From Proluteimonas flavola (lineage in GTDB: Bacteria; Pseudomonadota; Gammaproteobacteria; Xanthomonadales; Xanthomonadaceae): a stretch of DNA of 64,000 nucleotides. Of this stretch, positions 32,123-41,411 are shown one piece after another (within the stretch, counting starts at the first letter, position 1; each line of letters opens with the position of its first letter). The DNA is taken from the NCBI RefSeq assembly GCF_021191705.1, contig NZ_JAIWPU010000033.1:1-64000 (forward strand). The letters are read 5' to 3'. The notes under the pieces are model-generated. The model was given only the letters and a program-made list of their open reading frames with translations, was not told the DNA's origin and made no database searches. The position numbers and the translations under genes are program-made.

Positions 32123-34477
32123 ATGTCCCGTTCAGTCTTGTGCAATTGTTCGTGCCTCAAGGTTTCACTGTTGTGCAGCGCCCTCCTGTTGGCGATCGGA
32201 TCGCCGGCACATGCCCAGACGGCACCTTCGTCTTCCGCTGTGTCCGAGGCCACCGGCGAGTATTCGATTCCATCGGGACCTTTGGCGGGTACGTTGCGCG
32301 AAATCTCTCGCGTCAGCGGCAGGGCGATCCGTTTCGAGGCGCGCGATGTCCAGGACGTTCAGGCGCCTGCGATCGAGGGGCGGCGGCATGCGATTGCGGC
32401 TGTGCAGGAGGCGATTTCGGCAAGCGGACTGACCATGGCGACCCTGGCCAACGGGGACCTCCGTGTCTTCTTGCCCCAACTGGGTACCGTGAGCGTCACC
32501 GCCGTGCGTGATGAGGCGGAGACCGGCTTCAAGGCTTCTGGTTCCGATACCGCGACCCGCAGCGGTGCGGACTTGCTCGATGTCCCACAGGCGATCACCG
32601 TCATTACCGCCAAGGTCATCGAAACCCAGCAGGCGCTGAGCGTGCAGGACGTGCTGCAGAATGTGGCGGGCGTGATCACGCGTCCGACCGTGCAGGGCGC
32701 GGCTTATTCCATCCGCGGCTTTACGCAGGGCAGTACGCTGTCCAACGGCGTCAGCAATCCCTACGCCAGCAGCAGCAACATCGCGAGCGTTGAGCGCGTC
32801 GAGATCCTGAAGGGGCCGCAGGCCATCCTGTCGGGCGGCAGTTCTCTTGGAGGAGGCATCAACATCGTCACCAAGAAGCCGACCACCGAGACTGTGCGGG
32901 ACCTGGCCATCCAGTATGGATCGAAGGTGGATGCCAGCGTTTCGCTTGATCTGGCCGGTGCCATGAGCGAGGACAGGACGCTCAGCTACCGCGTGATCGG
33001 GTCGATCGCGCGGGCAGAGCGGAGCGACGCCGGCTTCGATGGCCGCGAGAAAGACTACCTGTTGGCCCAGGTGCGCTGGAAGGATGACGCAACCGACTTC
33101 ATCGCGGGCGTGTCCTATGACGACCAGCGCCAGGCGCTTGGACGCAATACCTACGCATTGGGCGGCAGCATCCAACCGATTCCAGCGATACGTCTCGGGG
33201 CGAAGCAAGACGGCATCCAAGTGCGCAGCAAGGCGCTGTCCTACAGTGTCGAGCATGCGTTCTCGCCTGCGGTGACCCTGGTCAGCCGGGCGCAGTACAC
33301 CCAGACCGAGCAGGATTTGAATGTCTGGGGTGCGCGGTTTCCGATCAGCACTGCCGACATGCGGCTGATGTTCGGCAACAGCAACAGTGTCTCGGAATTC
33401 GACACGCTCAGCGGCGACCACTACCTGCGCCTGTCGTTCGAGACCGGGCCGCTTCACCACACGCTGTCGACAGGTCTGAACCACTCCCGCACCCAGAATG
33501 TCCTGTACGGATACAGCGGACCGACGGTTCCCGTTTCGGTCTACGGGGATTCGCAGCCCGCGTTCCCCACGCTCACGCGCAATGCAGACACCCTGTATGC
33601 GATATCGGATCTGCCGAGCGAGCAATACGCATTGTTCGCCCAGGACCTGATCCGCTTCGGCGACTGGAATCTACTGCTTGGCCTGCGGCGCAGCGAGTTC
33701 AAGAGCGGTCCTACCTCGACGACCTACCCGCAATTCGGAATCGTCCAGACGACCGCCGAAGAAACACTGACCAAGACCACGCCGAACGCAGGCCTGGTCT
33801 ATCACCTGACCTCCAACGTTTCACTGTACGCGAGCTATGCCGAGGGCTTCCTGCCTCAGGCCAGTGCACGCCGATGCGATGGCGGAATCGGCTTTCCCCC
33901 GATGGAAACGGAGAACAAGGAACTCGGCGTCAAAGTCAACAGCCGCGACGGCGCATTCGCATGGACGGCCGCGGGCTTCCAGCTCGATCAGTCCAACAGG
34001 CCCGAGTACATCAACAGCCAGGACTGCTCGACCCTGCGCGACGGGCAACGGGTGCGTGGATTCGAAACCGAGGCGTCGGGCCGCCTTTTGCCGGGCTGGA
34101 ACCTGATCGCCAATTACACCTATACCGCCTCGAAGGACATGGGCGACGAGCGCCTGGTGCCGACCGCCCAGCCGCGCCACCAGGGAAGTGTCTGGACGAC
34201 CTGGGACTTTCATCACGGTGCGATGGAGGGGCTGGGGCTGGCGTTGGGCATCAGTGCCTACAGCGAGGCCAGGATCGGTACCCTCGCCACCAGCCCCATG
34301 GCGCCAGGCGGTGCCAGGGTGGACGTCGGTGCATCGTACGCACAGGACGACTGGTCGCTACGGCTGGGCGTGAAGAACCTGTTCGATCGTGATCTCTACG
34401 GGTACTCCTCATCGGAAATATATGTGCCCGTGCAGGAGGGCCGCACCATGAGCATGACCTTCCGCAAGAGCTTCTGA
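32123..34477 (+). CDS. TonB-dependent siderophore-type receptor with STN domain
   Basis: The 784-aa protein has a signal peptide (ending AHAQ), an STN domain (about 43-113: YSIPSGPLAGTLREISRVSG) and a plug with LLDVPQAITVITAKVIETQQ and RVEILKGPQAILSGGSSLGG. The barrel ends MSMTFRKSF. This is the FhuE/FpvA siderophore receptor type, unlike the lasso-type receptors in this window. The start at 32123 has gaggatcgcc upstream. No matching sigma or FecR gene is adjacent. An SbmA/YddA-like transporter gene follows. Confidence 0.9.
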   Translation: MSRSVLCNCSCLKVSLLCSALLLAIGSPAHAQTAPSSSAVSEATGEYSIPSGPLAGTLREISRVSGRAIRFEARDVQDVQAPAIEGRRHAIAAVQEAISASGLTMATLANGDLRVFLPQLGTVSVTAVRDEAETGFKASGSDTATRSGADLLDVPQAITVITAKVIETQQALSVQDVLQNVAGVITRPTVQGAAYSIRGFTQGSTLSNGVSNPYASSSNIASVERVEILKGPQAILSGGSSLGGGINIVTKKPTTETVRDLAIQYGSKVDASVSLDLAGAMSEDRTLSYRVIGSIARAERSDAGFDGREKDYLLAQVRWKDDATDFIAGVSYDDQRQALGRNTYALGGSIQPIPAIRLGAKQDGIQVRSKALSYSVEHAFSPAVTLVSRAQYTQTEQDLNVWGARFPISTADMRLMFGNSNSVSEFDTLSGDHYLRLSFETGPLHHTLSTGLNHSRTQNVLYGYSGPTVPVSVYGDSQPAFPTLTRNADTLYAISDLPSEQYALFAQDLIRFGDWNLLLGLRRSEFKSGPTSTTYPQFGIVQTTAEETLTKTTPNAGLVYHLTSNVSLYASYAEGFLPQASARRCDGGIGFPPMETENKELGVKVNSRDGAFAWTAAGFQLDQSNRPEYINSQDCSTLRDGQRVRGFETEASGRLLPGWNLIANYTYTASKDMGDERLVPTAQPRHQGSVWTTWDFHHGAMEGLGLALGISAYSEARIGTLATSPMAPGGARVDVGASYAQDDWSLRLGVKNLFDRDLYGYSSSEIYVPVQEGRTMSMTFRKSF

Positions 34478-34561
34478 TCCTGACGGACGTCGGCCACGTC
34501 CTGATGACCGCCTCCGTGGCCGATGGCCCGGAGGCGGTGCCGCGTCCATAGCTGGTGCCGC

Positions 34562-36307
34562 ATGACCCTCGAAATCGATCAAGCGTCCCGCCCCGGTGTC
34601 CTGGGCATCCTGCTCCCGTACTGGAAGTCCCGGCAGAGCCGCGCGGGCTGGATCCTGCTCGCCATGCTGCTGGTGCTGATGTTCTTCGGCGTCTATGTCG
34701 CGATCTGGTCCAATCGGCTGGATGGCGAGGTCGTCGATGCGATGGTCGCGCGTCAATGGGACGGATTGTGGCAGGTGCTGCTGGCGGCCCTGGGTGTCAG
34801 TCTGCTGGCGATCATGACCAGTCTGCTCGCGTCCTATCTCGGTCACGAAATGCTGAGGTACCAGTGGCGCAGCTGGATGACGAAGTGGTACCTGGATGCG
34901 TGGACACGGCATCGTGCCTATTACGGCATAGAGCGCGACGGCACTCTGGACAACGCCGACCAGCGGATTTCGGAAGACATCGAAAAGTTCGTCCAGCTGA
35001 CCTTGACGCTGAGCCTCAGCACGATTCGCGTGGTGGTGACCACGGTGTCCTTCACGGCCTTGCTGTGGACCCTTTCGGGAGCGCTCGAGTTCAGCGTCGG
35101 CGGCCGCCAGTTCTCGATCCCCGGTTACATGGTGTACCTGGCGTATGCGTATGCCATCGGCAGCCTGCTGATTTCCCATTACACGGGGCGGCCGCTGATC
35201 GGCCTGTTCAATCGCAGGCAGACCGTGGAGGCGGACTTCCGCTATCGCGGCATGCAGTTGCGCGAGAACGCCGAGCAGGTGGCCTTCTATGATGGCGGCG
35301 AGCGCGAGCGCCAGCGCCTGCTCGCAAGCTTCGAGGACGTGAAGAGCAACTGGCGCGACATCATGGTCCGGACCAGCAAGATGATGCTGGCTCGCGATGT
35401 GTACGTGCAGACCGGATCGTTCCTGCCGGCGATCGCCTCGCTGCCACGTTATCTCTCGGGCGCGATCAGTCTGGGCGACGTGACCCGGATCACTGGCGCG
35501 TTCAACACCTTGACCTCGAATCTCTCGTTCTTCACCCAGGCCTATGTGGGGTTTGCGGAGTGGCGGGCGGTCGGCAATCGACTGCGCGATCTTTCCGCCG
35601 CCATCCATCATTCCGACAGCATGCCGCGAGGGATTGCGGTGGAGCGCGGTGCACAGTCCGAACTCCACGCCGGGCCAATCGCACTGGCGCAACCGTCGGG
35701 TGAGCCGATCTCCAGCGTGCCGCCGCTGCGGATCGGACGTGGCGAGCGCTGGTTGATACGGGGCATGTCCGGGGCGGGAAAGAGCACGCTGTTGCGTGCC
35801 GTCGCCGGCATCTGGCCGCATGGGCAGGGACGCGTCGAATGGCCGGCCGGCGCACATCTGATGTTCCTGCCACAGCGCAGTTACATTCCCTACGGCACAT
35901 TGAAGGCGGCGCTTTGCTACCCCGGAGAAGCACCTGCGTTTTCCGATCAGGTCTGCCGCGAGGTCCTGGAAGCGGTCCGGTTGCCGGTGCTGGTCGAACG
36001 CCTGCATGACACCGATCGCTGGCAACAGCGATTGTCCGGAGGCGAGCAGCAACGCCTGGCGATCGCGCGCGCCTTGTTGCATCGGCCCGACTACTTGTTC
36101 CTGGACGAGGCGACCAGTGCGCTCGATCCGGACACTGAGCAGGCGCTCTATGCCGCCTTGCTGGAGCGGCTGCCCGCGACGGCCGTGATCAGCGTGGCCC
36201 ATCGCACGGAGTTGGAGCGCTTCCACGACCAGGTGCTGGAGATCGAAGGCGTCGTCCGGGCCGGGGACGCAATCGCGGACGTGAGCCCCCGTTCGCCCTC
36301 GCCATGA
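34562..36307 (+). CDS. SbmA/YddA-like ABC transporter (fused membrane and ATPase)
   Basis: The 581-aa half transporter has about six membrane helices in residues 25-290. The membrane domain is of the SbmA/BacA/YddA kind (YQWRSWMTKWYLDAWTRHRA, then NADQRISEDIEKF). The ATPase domain has Walker A GMSGAGKSTLLRA, signature LSGGEQQRLA and Walker B YLFLDEATSALD. Members of this group move peptides, cobalamin or other hydrophilic molecules, often inwards. Position behind a siderophore-type receptor suggests a two-membrane uptake route. The substrate is unknown. The start MTLEIDQ at 34562 is inferred from the domain limits. Confidence 0.85.
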   Translation: MTLEIDQASRPGVLGILLPYWKSRQSRAGWILLAMLLVLMFFGVYVAIWSNRLDGEVVDAMVARQWDGLWQVLLAALGVSLLAIMTSLLASYLGHEMLRYQWRSWMTKWYLDAWTRHRAYYGIERDGTLDNADQRISEDIEKFVQLTLTLSLSTIRVVVTTVSFTALLWTLSGALEFSVGGRQFSIPGYMVYLAYAYAIGSLLISHYTGRPLIGLFNRRQTVEADFRYRGMQLRENAEQVAFYDGGERERQRLLASFEDVKSNWRDIMVRTSKMMLARDVYVQTGSFLPAIASLPRYLSGAISLGDVTRITGAFNTLTSNLSFFTQAYVGFAEWRAVGNRLRDLSAAIHHSDSMPRGIAVERGAQSELHAGPIALAQPSGEPISSVPPLRIGRGERWLIRGMSGAGKSTLLRAVAGIWPHGQGRVEWPAGAHLMFLPQRSYIPYGTLKAALCYPGEAPAFSDQVCREVLEAVRLPVLVERLHDTDRWQQRLSGGEQQRLAIARALLHRPDYLFLDEATSALDPDTEQALYAALLERLPATAVISVAHRTELERFHDQVLEIEGVVRAGDAIADVSPRSPSP

Positions 36308-36469
36308 GGGGCATGCGTATTTGCCATCCACCTTCTTCCATTCCAATTCCTGGTTTGCCGGATGCCGCAGGCATTGGTCGAACCCCTGAACAGTGCACGT
36401 CCGCATAGCGGGCAGCGACCGCGGGCCAGTCCCGCATATCCATAGAACCGATCTCGAGGGAGAATGCTT

Positions 36470-36802
36470 GTGTCCAATCACGTGATCCAGGTCACCGATG
36501 CCAGTTTCGAGCAGCAGGTGCTGCGTTCGAAGAGCCCTGTGCTGGTGGACTTCTGGGCCGAATGGTGTGGCCCGTGCAAACAGTTGTTGCCGATTCTCGA
36601 CGACGTGGCCGACCAGTACGCCGGTGAGGCGCTGATCTGCAAGATCAATGCCGACGAGAACAAGGGCACCGCGGACAGTTTCAATGTCCGCGGCCTGCCG
36701 ACGATGATCCTGTTCGTCGATGGCGTGGAGAAGCAACGCATCCTCGGCTTGACCTCGAAGAGCCGTATTGCCGCCGTCCTCGACCAGGCGCTCGAGGCGT
36801 GA
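36470..36802 (+). CDS. Thioredoxin
   Basis: The 110-aa protein has the active site WAEWCGPCK and the usual fold (VDFWAEWCGP, then INADENKGTADSFNVRGLPT, with cis-proline in GLPT). The GTG at 36470 fits the spacing from gaggga (8 bases) and gives VSNHVIQVTD. An ATG at 36464 lies too close to it. The stop overlaps the GTG start of the peptidase gene at 36799, so the two are coupled. That is odd for a housekeeping thioredoxin and suggests a dedicated reductant role. Confidence 0.85.
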   Translation: MSNHVIQVTDASFEQQVLRSKSPVLVDFWAEWCGPCKQLLPILDDVADQYAGEALICKINADENKGTADSFNVRGLPTMILFVDGVEKQRILGLTSKSRIAAVLDQALEA

Positions 36803-39606
36803 TCTCCGCGCCGGCCTATCGTGGCGATGCCGCAATCAAGGCGCAGGTCGTTGCGCAGTTGCGCATGCTGGAGCAGTCGGGGACCTGGGTGGAGCGGCCG
36901 ATCCATTGGAACGGCATGGCCGGCAGTCTCGTCGGTAGCGTGCTGCAGGGCGAGGACCTGGACGTCTGGGAGGCGGAGATCGGCATGCCGAAGTGGCTGG
37001 CGCTGCTGGTCGACGGCGTGCTGGTCGGTGCGCCGAGCATGCGCGAGGGGGTTACGCGGGGGATCGGTCTGATGGAGGGCATCGCCCCCGGCGCTGCGCT
37101 GGAGACCGCCGGCAGCCGTTGCCTGTTGGCCTGGCTGGAAGGGCGCACGCAGGGCCTGTCGACGATGTGTCCGCCGGGGCCGCTGGCCGATGCCCTCGAC
37201 GCGGTGTGCGCGCTGCATCGCAGGCGCGTGACCGGCCAGACTGTCGCACCGGCCGACTGGCGCCGGGTGCGTCGCCAGGCGCTGGCCATCACCGACGCAC
37301 TGGAAGCCGATAGCACGTGGGCAGCGATCGGCGCTTGCGTCGAGGCCGCGGCTTGGGATCCTGCAGCCTCGCGCACCGCGGTGTCCGATACGCTGCGCTG
37401 CTGGATCCGGGCGACGGCGGCGTTCGAACTCGAGCGTCACGGCTGGACCAAGGTCGATGATGATCGGATCCGTGCGCTGTTGAACCAGCTCCATGCGGAT
37501 GCCAAGGCGAAGACCGGGGACGACGACAGTTTCATCGACGTCTTCCTGTTGCTGGAACGGCACCATCCCGGGGAAGCCACCCGGCTCAAGGCGCATATGG
37601 CCCGCCAGCGCGCGCAGGCCGGGATCCAGTGGCGGTTGGCCGCCGATCTGCTGGACATCGCGCTGGATGTCGTGCCGGTGGCGGCGGACCTGATCTCCCG
37701 CGACCATCTGTTCGCCAATCCGGCCCGCGCTGGCATGAGCATCAGTCCCGATGGCCAATGGCTGGCCTGGCTGGCCAACGGCGACGGGGTGATGAACATC
37801 TGGGCCGCGCCGCGCGTGACGCCTGGCGCTGCGCGTCAGGTCACCCACGACCGGCATCGGGGCGTGCATGGCTTCAGCTGGACGCGGATGCCGGGGATGC
37901 TGCTGTTCTCGCAGGACTGCGATGGCAATGAGAACTGGCGCCTGTTCGGGGCGGATCTGGCGAGCGGCGAGGTGCGCGGCCTCACCCCCGCCAATCCGCA
38001 AGTGCGTGCCGGCGTGCACAGCATCAGCCGGACCCGGCGCGAGCAGGTGCTGGTGACCTTGAACGAACGCGATCCGCGTTACCCGGATCTGTACCTGTTG
38101 GACCTGCGTAGCGGCGCGCTGGAACTGCTGGAGGAAAACCCGGGCTTCTCGGGCTATCTGGTCGATGACGGCTATCGCGTGCGGCTGGCGGGGCAGGGCA
38201 CCGCCGATGGCGGCAGCCAGTTGCTGCGGCGCGATGGACAGGGTCAATGGCAGCCGTGGATCGTGCTGTCGCCGGAGGATGCCAACGCGTCCGGGCCCAC
38301 GCACTTCAGTGCCGATGGCCGCACCCTGTACTTCCGCGACAGCCGCAGCCGCGACACCGCGGCGCTGGTCGCGATCGATGTCGACAGCGGTACGACCACC
38401 TTGCTGGCAGAGGATGCGCGCGCCGACATCGGCGGCACCCTCAACGACCCGACCGACTACCGGCCGCTCGCCTATGGCGTCACCTACGAACGCTACAGGC
38501 TGCACGTGCTGGACGAGTCGATCCGTGACGATATCGCGTTCCTGGATGGACAGGGCATCGGAGAATGGACCCTGGGCAGTCGCACCGAGGACGACCGCCT
38601 GTGGCTGGTCTCGGCCTCATCGGACGTGCGGCCCAGCGCGACGTACCTGTACGACCGGACGGCGCGCACCCTCGAGAAACTATTCGATCTGCGCCCGCAA
38701 CTCGCCCGAGCGCGGCTGGCGCGCATGCAGTCGACCACGATCGAGGCGCGCGACGGCCTCAAGCTGGTGTCCTACCTGACCTTGCCGGTCGAGGCCGACA
38801 CCGGTGCCCCGCTGCACGCGCGTCGTCCGTTGCCGACGGTACTGCTGGTGCACGGCGGCCCCTGGGCGCGCGATGGTTTCGGCTACAACAGCATGCATCA
38901 GTGGCTTGCCAACCGTGGTTATGCGGTGCTGTCGGTGAACTTCCGCGGTTCGAGCGGGTTCGGCAAGACGTTCATGACCGCCGCCGAAGGCGAGTGGGGC
39001 CGGCGGATGGACGAGGATCTGGAAGATGCCGCGCAGTGGGCGATCGCGCGCGGCATCGCCGATCCGGTGAAGCTGGCGATCTTTGGAGGCAGCTACGGTG
39101 GATACGCGGTGCTGTCGGCGCTGACCCGCTACCCGGACCGCTACGCCTGTGGCATCGACGTGGTGGGGCCCTCCAACCTCGAAACCCTGCTGGCCTCGAT
39201 CCCGGCCTACTGGGAGTCGGTACGCAGGATGCAGTACCGCGCCATCGGCAACCCGGACACCGAGGCCGGCCGTGCGTTGCTGCGCGAACGCTCGCCGCTG
39301 CATCGCGCATCGGCGATCCGCAGGCCGCTGTTGATCGCCCAGGGCAGCAACGATCCGCGGGTCAAGCAGACCGAGTCCGAGCAGATGGTCGCGGCGCTGA
39401 AGGAGAACGGCATCCCGGTGACCTACGCGCTGTATCCCGACGAGGGCCATGGTTTCGTCCGTGAAGCCAATCGCATGTCGTTCAATGCGCTGTGCGAAAG
39501 TTTCCTGGCCCGCCATCTCGGGGGGCGCGAGGAACCATGGACGGCGCAGGACTTCCCCGGGACGTCGCTGCGCATCGTCGAAGATGCGCAGCGCAAGGCG
39601 GCCTGA
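36799..39606 (+). CDS. S9 peptidase with an extra N-terminal domain
   Basis: The 935-aa protein has a C-terminal prolyl oligopeptidase unit: propeller from about residue 300, hydrolase from about 670. The triad is S765 (FGGSYGG), D852 (SNDPRV) and H884 (DEGHGF). The first 300 residues are not part of the S9 family. Their start ([20 protein letters not shown], then [20 protein letters not shown]) resembles a stand-alone conserved protein of unknown role. No signal peptide is seen, so the enzyme is cytoplasmic. The GTG start overlaps the thioredoxin stop. The next gene starts 1 base before or at its stop. Confidence 0.85.
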   Translation: MISAPAYRGDAAIKAQVVAQLRMLEQSGTWVERPIHWNGMAGSLVGSVLQGEDLDVWEAEIGMPKWLALLVDGVLVGAPSMREGVTRGIGLMEGIAPGAALETAGSRCLLAWLEGRTQGLSTMCPPGPLADALDAVCALHRRRVTGQTVAPADWRRVRRQALAITDALEADSTWAAIGACVEAAAWDPAASRTAVSDTLRCWIRATAAFELERHGWTKVDDDRIRALLNQLHADAKAKTGDDDSFIDVFLLLERHHPGEATRLKAHMARQRAQAGIQWRLAADLLDIALDVVPVAADLISRDHLFANPARAGMSISPDGQWLAWLANGDGVMNIWAAPRVTPGAARQVTHDRHRGVHGFSWTRMPGMLLFSQDCDGNENWRLFGADLASGEVRGLTPANPQVRAGVHSISRTRREQVLVTLNERDPRYPDLYLLDLRSGALELLEENPGFSGYLVDDGYRVRLAGQGTADGGSQLLRRDGQGQWQPWIVLSPEDANASGPTHFSADGRTLYFRDSRSRDTAALVAIDVDSGTTTLLAEDARADIGGTLNDPTDYRPLAYGVTYERYRLHVLDESIRDDIAFLDGQGIGEWTLGSRTEDDRLWLVSASSDVRPSATYLYDRTARTLEKLFDLRPQLARARLARMQSTTIEARDGLKLVSYLTLPVEADTGAPLHARRPLPTVLLVHGGPWARDGFGYNSMHQWLANRGYAVLSVNFRGSSGFGKTFMTAAEGEWGRRMDEDLEDAAQWAIARGIADPVKLAIFGGSYGGYAVLSALTRYPDRYACGIDVVGPSNLETLLASIPAYWESVRRMQYRAIGNPDTEAGRALLRERSPLHRASAIRRPLLIAQGSNDPRVKQTESEQMVAALKENGIPVTYALYPDEGHGFVREANRMSFNALCESFLARHLGGREEPWTAQDFPGTSLRIVEDAQRKAA

Positions 39607-40083
39607 TGGACGCGAGCGTCCCCGGTTCGCGCCAGCGCCAGTGGGCATCGTCCGCAATCGCGAAGATCGAGGCCGATTTCAACCGCGCCGCCGACACCCA
39701 CCTGATTCCGATATCGATACCGGGATGTCCCGGCATCGACATCTATCTCAAGGACGAATCCAGCCATCCAACGGGGAGCCTCAAGCATCGGCTGCCACGC
39801 TCGCTGTTCCTGTACGCGCCGGCCAACGGCTGGTTGCGCGAAGGCGCGCCGGTGATCGAGGCCTCCAGCGGTTCGACGGCGGTGTCGGAGGCGTACTTCG
39901 CGCGGCTGCTGGGCCTGCCATTCGTCGCGGGGGTGCCGGTACGACGCCCCGGACTGGTATGTCCGCAACGGCATCGAGACCGCGCAGGCCACGATCGCCG
40001 TCGAACAGGCATGGCAGGGCGGCAACCTTCCGCCGATAGTCCGTCGTGGCCGGGGCAGCGACGGCGGCGCGTGCGCCAGCCGT
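39606..40083 (+). pseudogene. PLP-dependent cysteine synthase-like gene, 3' broken
   Basis: From [12 protein letters not shown] onward the product looks like a cysteine synthase-type PLP enzyme, with [20 protein letters not shown] (PLP lysine) and [20 protein letters not shown]. After LPFVAGVPV the family sequence is lost and the frame runs into arginine-rich nonsense to 40083. In another frame the tail reads [18 protein letters not shown], which I cannot assign. The gene starts at the peptidase stop, so it was part of the operon. Less than half of the family length remains. Confidence 0.7.
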
Positions 40084-40384
40084 GAGGTGTGCGCCGCTGC
40101 GCGCGCTGGGAGGTGCGATGACGTGCCTGGTGTGTCCCGTGTCCGACGTCCAGCCGCCCGCTCCGCACCACCATGCGGAGAGAGAACGAGGTCGGATCGA
40201 CGGCCAGATCTGCGCTGGAAGCGTTCCCGCGCGAGTACGAGGCGCAAGGGTATTGAGCGCGATGCGCGTGATTGCCGATATCGATGTCGCCTCGATCCGA
40301 AAGGGTGTCTATCGACACTCGAGAGCGAAGTTCATCCTTTAATATCGTTCGGACGGACCGGTAGATCCGTAGAGGCTCGAACGT
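40084..40384. other. Gene-free stretch before the response regulator
   Basis: These 301 bases carry no supported gene. They probably hold the response regulator promoter. No repeats were noticed. Confidence 0.5.
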
Positions 40385-41083
40385 GTGAACAACGCTGATG
40401 CGGTGCGGACCAGGATCGCGGTGGTCGAGGACGACGCCGAATTGCGGGAGGAAGTGCTGCTGCCGCTTCTGCGGCACGAAGGGTTCGAGGCCGTTGGAAT
40501 GCCGAGCGCATTGTCGCTCTACCGTGATCTGGTGGCGACGCGTTTCGACCTGATCCTCCTCGATGTCGGGTTGCCCGACGACGATGGCTTTGCGATTGCG
40601 CGTCATCTTCGCAATGCGGCGCCGAAGATCGGCCTGGTCATGCTGACCGGCCATGCATCCGATACAAGCCGTCTCAGGGGGCTGGAGGCAGGTGTCGATG
40701 CCTATCTGACCAAGCCGATCGACGCCGCCGAACTGGTGGCAACCCTGCGGAATCTCGAACGGCGTCTTGATTTCGGCGAGCCGGCGCCAGCCCAGGCGGG
40801 TTGGAAGCTCGATGCGCGTGGCTGGCAGATTCTGCTGCCGGATGGACGTGCAATCGAACTGAGCCTGCCCGAGCGACGACTCATGGCGCAACTTGCGGCG
40901 ATGCCGAAAGAACCGGTGACGCGTGAAGCGCTGATCGCCGCGCTCGCCGAAGACGTCGATGATTTCGATCCGCATCGGCTCGAAATGCTGATCCATCGAC
41001 TGCGCAAGAAATGCCTGCAGGCGACGGGCCACGAGTTGCCCGTTCGCACGGTTCGCGGCGTCGGTTACGTGCTGGCGTGGTGA
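40385..41083 (+). CDS. OmpR-type response regulator, no adjacent kinase
   Basis: The 232-aa protein has a receiver domain (RIAVVEDDAEL, phosphate-accepting Asp in FDLILLDVGLPDDDGF, threonine in VMLTGH, lysine in YLTKP). Its C-terminal winged helix (about 140-232) is of the OmpR type, ending VRTVRGVGYVLAW. The start is a GTG at 40385. Neither neighbour is a histidine kinase, so it is an orphan. It could control the giant secreted-protein operon that follows in the same direction, but this is only positional. Confidence 0.9.
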   Translation: MNNADAVRTRIAVVEDDAELREEVLLPLLRHEGFEAVGMPSALSLYRDLVATRFDLILLDVGLPDDDGFAIARHLRNAAPKIGLVMLTGHASDTSRLRGLEAGVDAYLTKPIDAAELVATLRNLERRLDFGEPAPAQAGWKLDARGWQILLPDGRAIELSLPERRLMAQLAAMPKEPVTREALIAALAEDVDDFDPHRLEMLIHRLRKKCLQATGHELPVRTVRGVGYVLAW

Positions 41084-41411
41084 CGGATTCTTAATCCGGT
41101 GCGTTTCGCTTGGCTGCCCAGGGCAGCGCTCGAGTGTGGATACAAGCGGATTCGGCCTGCCGGCTGAAACAGACGCCGGGAGCGCTTCGCCTTGCAAGAT
41201 TCGGTGAGGAAGCGTGCGTGCCTCACCGCGATGCCTGCTGTCTAATTCCGCCCGTTGTTAGGGGGGGCGCCGCGCTGTCGGCGCCTTTTCATGTCTTCGC
41301 AAACGCCGCTCCAGGTGAAAGGTCTCCGGCCTTCTGCCTGGAGCAGTGCATGCGCGCGCTGCGTGGGTGATCGAGCAGCGATGTGGACGACGGGAACGAG
41401 GAATGAGCAGC
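41084..41411. other. Leader region of the giant-protein operon
   Basis: A hairpin, ggtgagg/cctcacc, lies at about 41200-41226. A terminator-like stem (ggcgccg...cggcgcc followed by tttt) lies at about 41268-41290. Together they may end transcription from upstream or form an attenuator. No gene is supported. Confidence 0.5.

Noticed and set aside
41200..41400. A riboswitch in the leader of the giant-protein operon
   Set aside because: Hairpins are present, but no conserved core of a known riboswitch class could be recognised.
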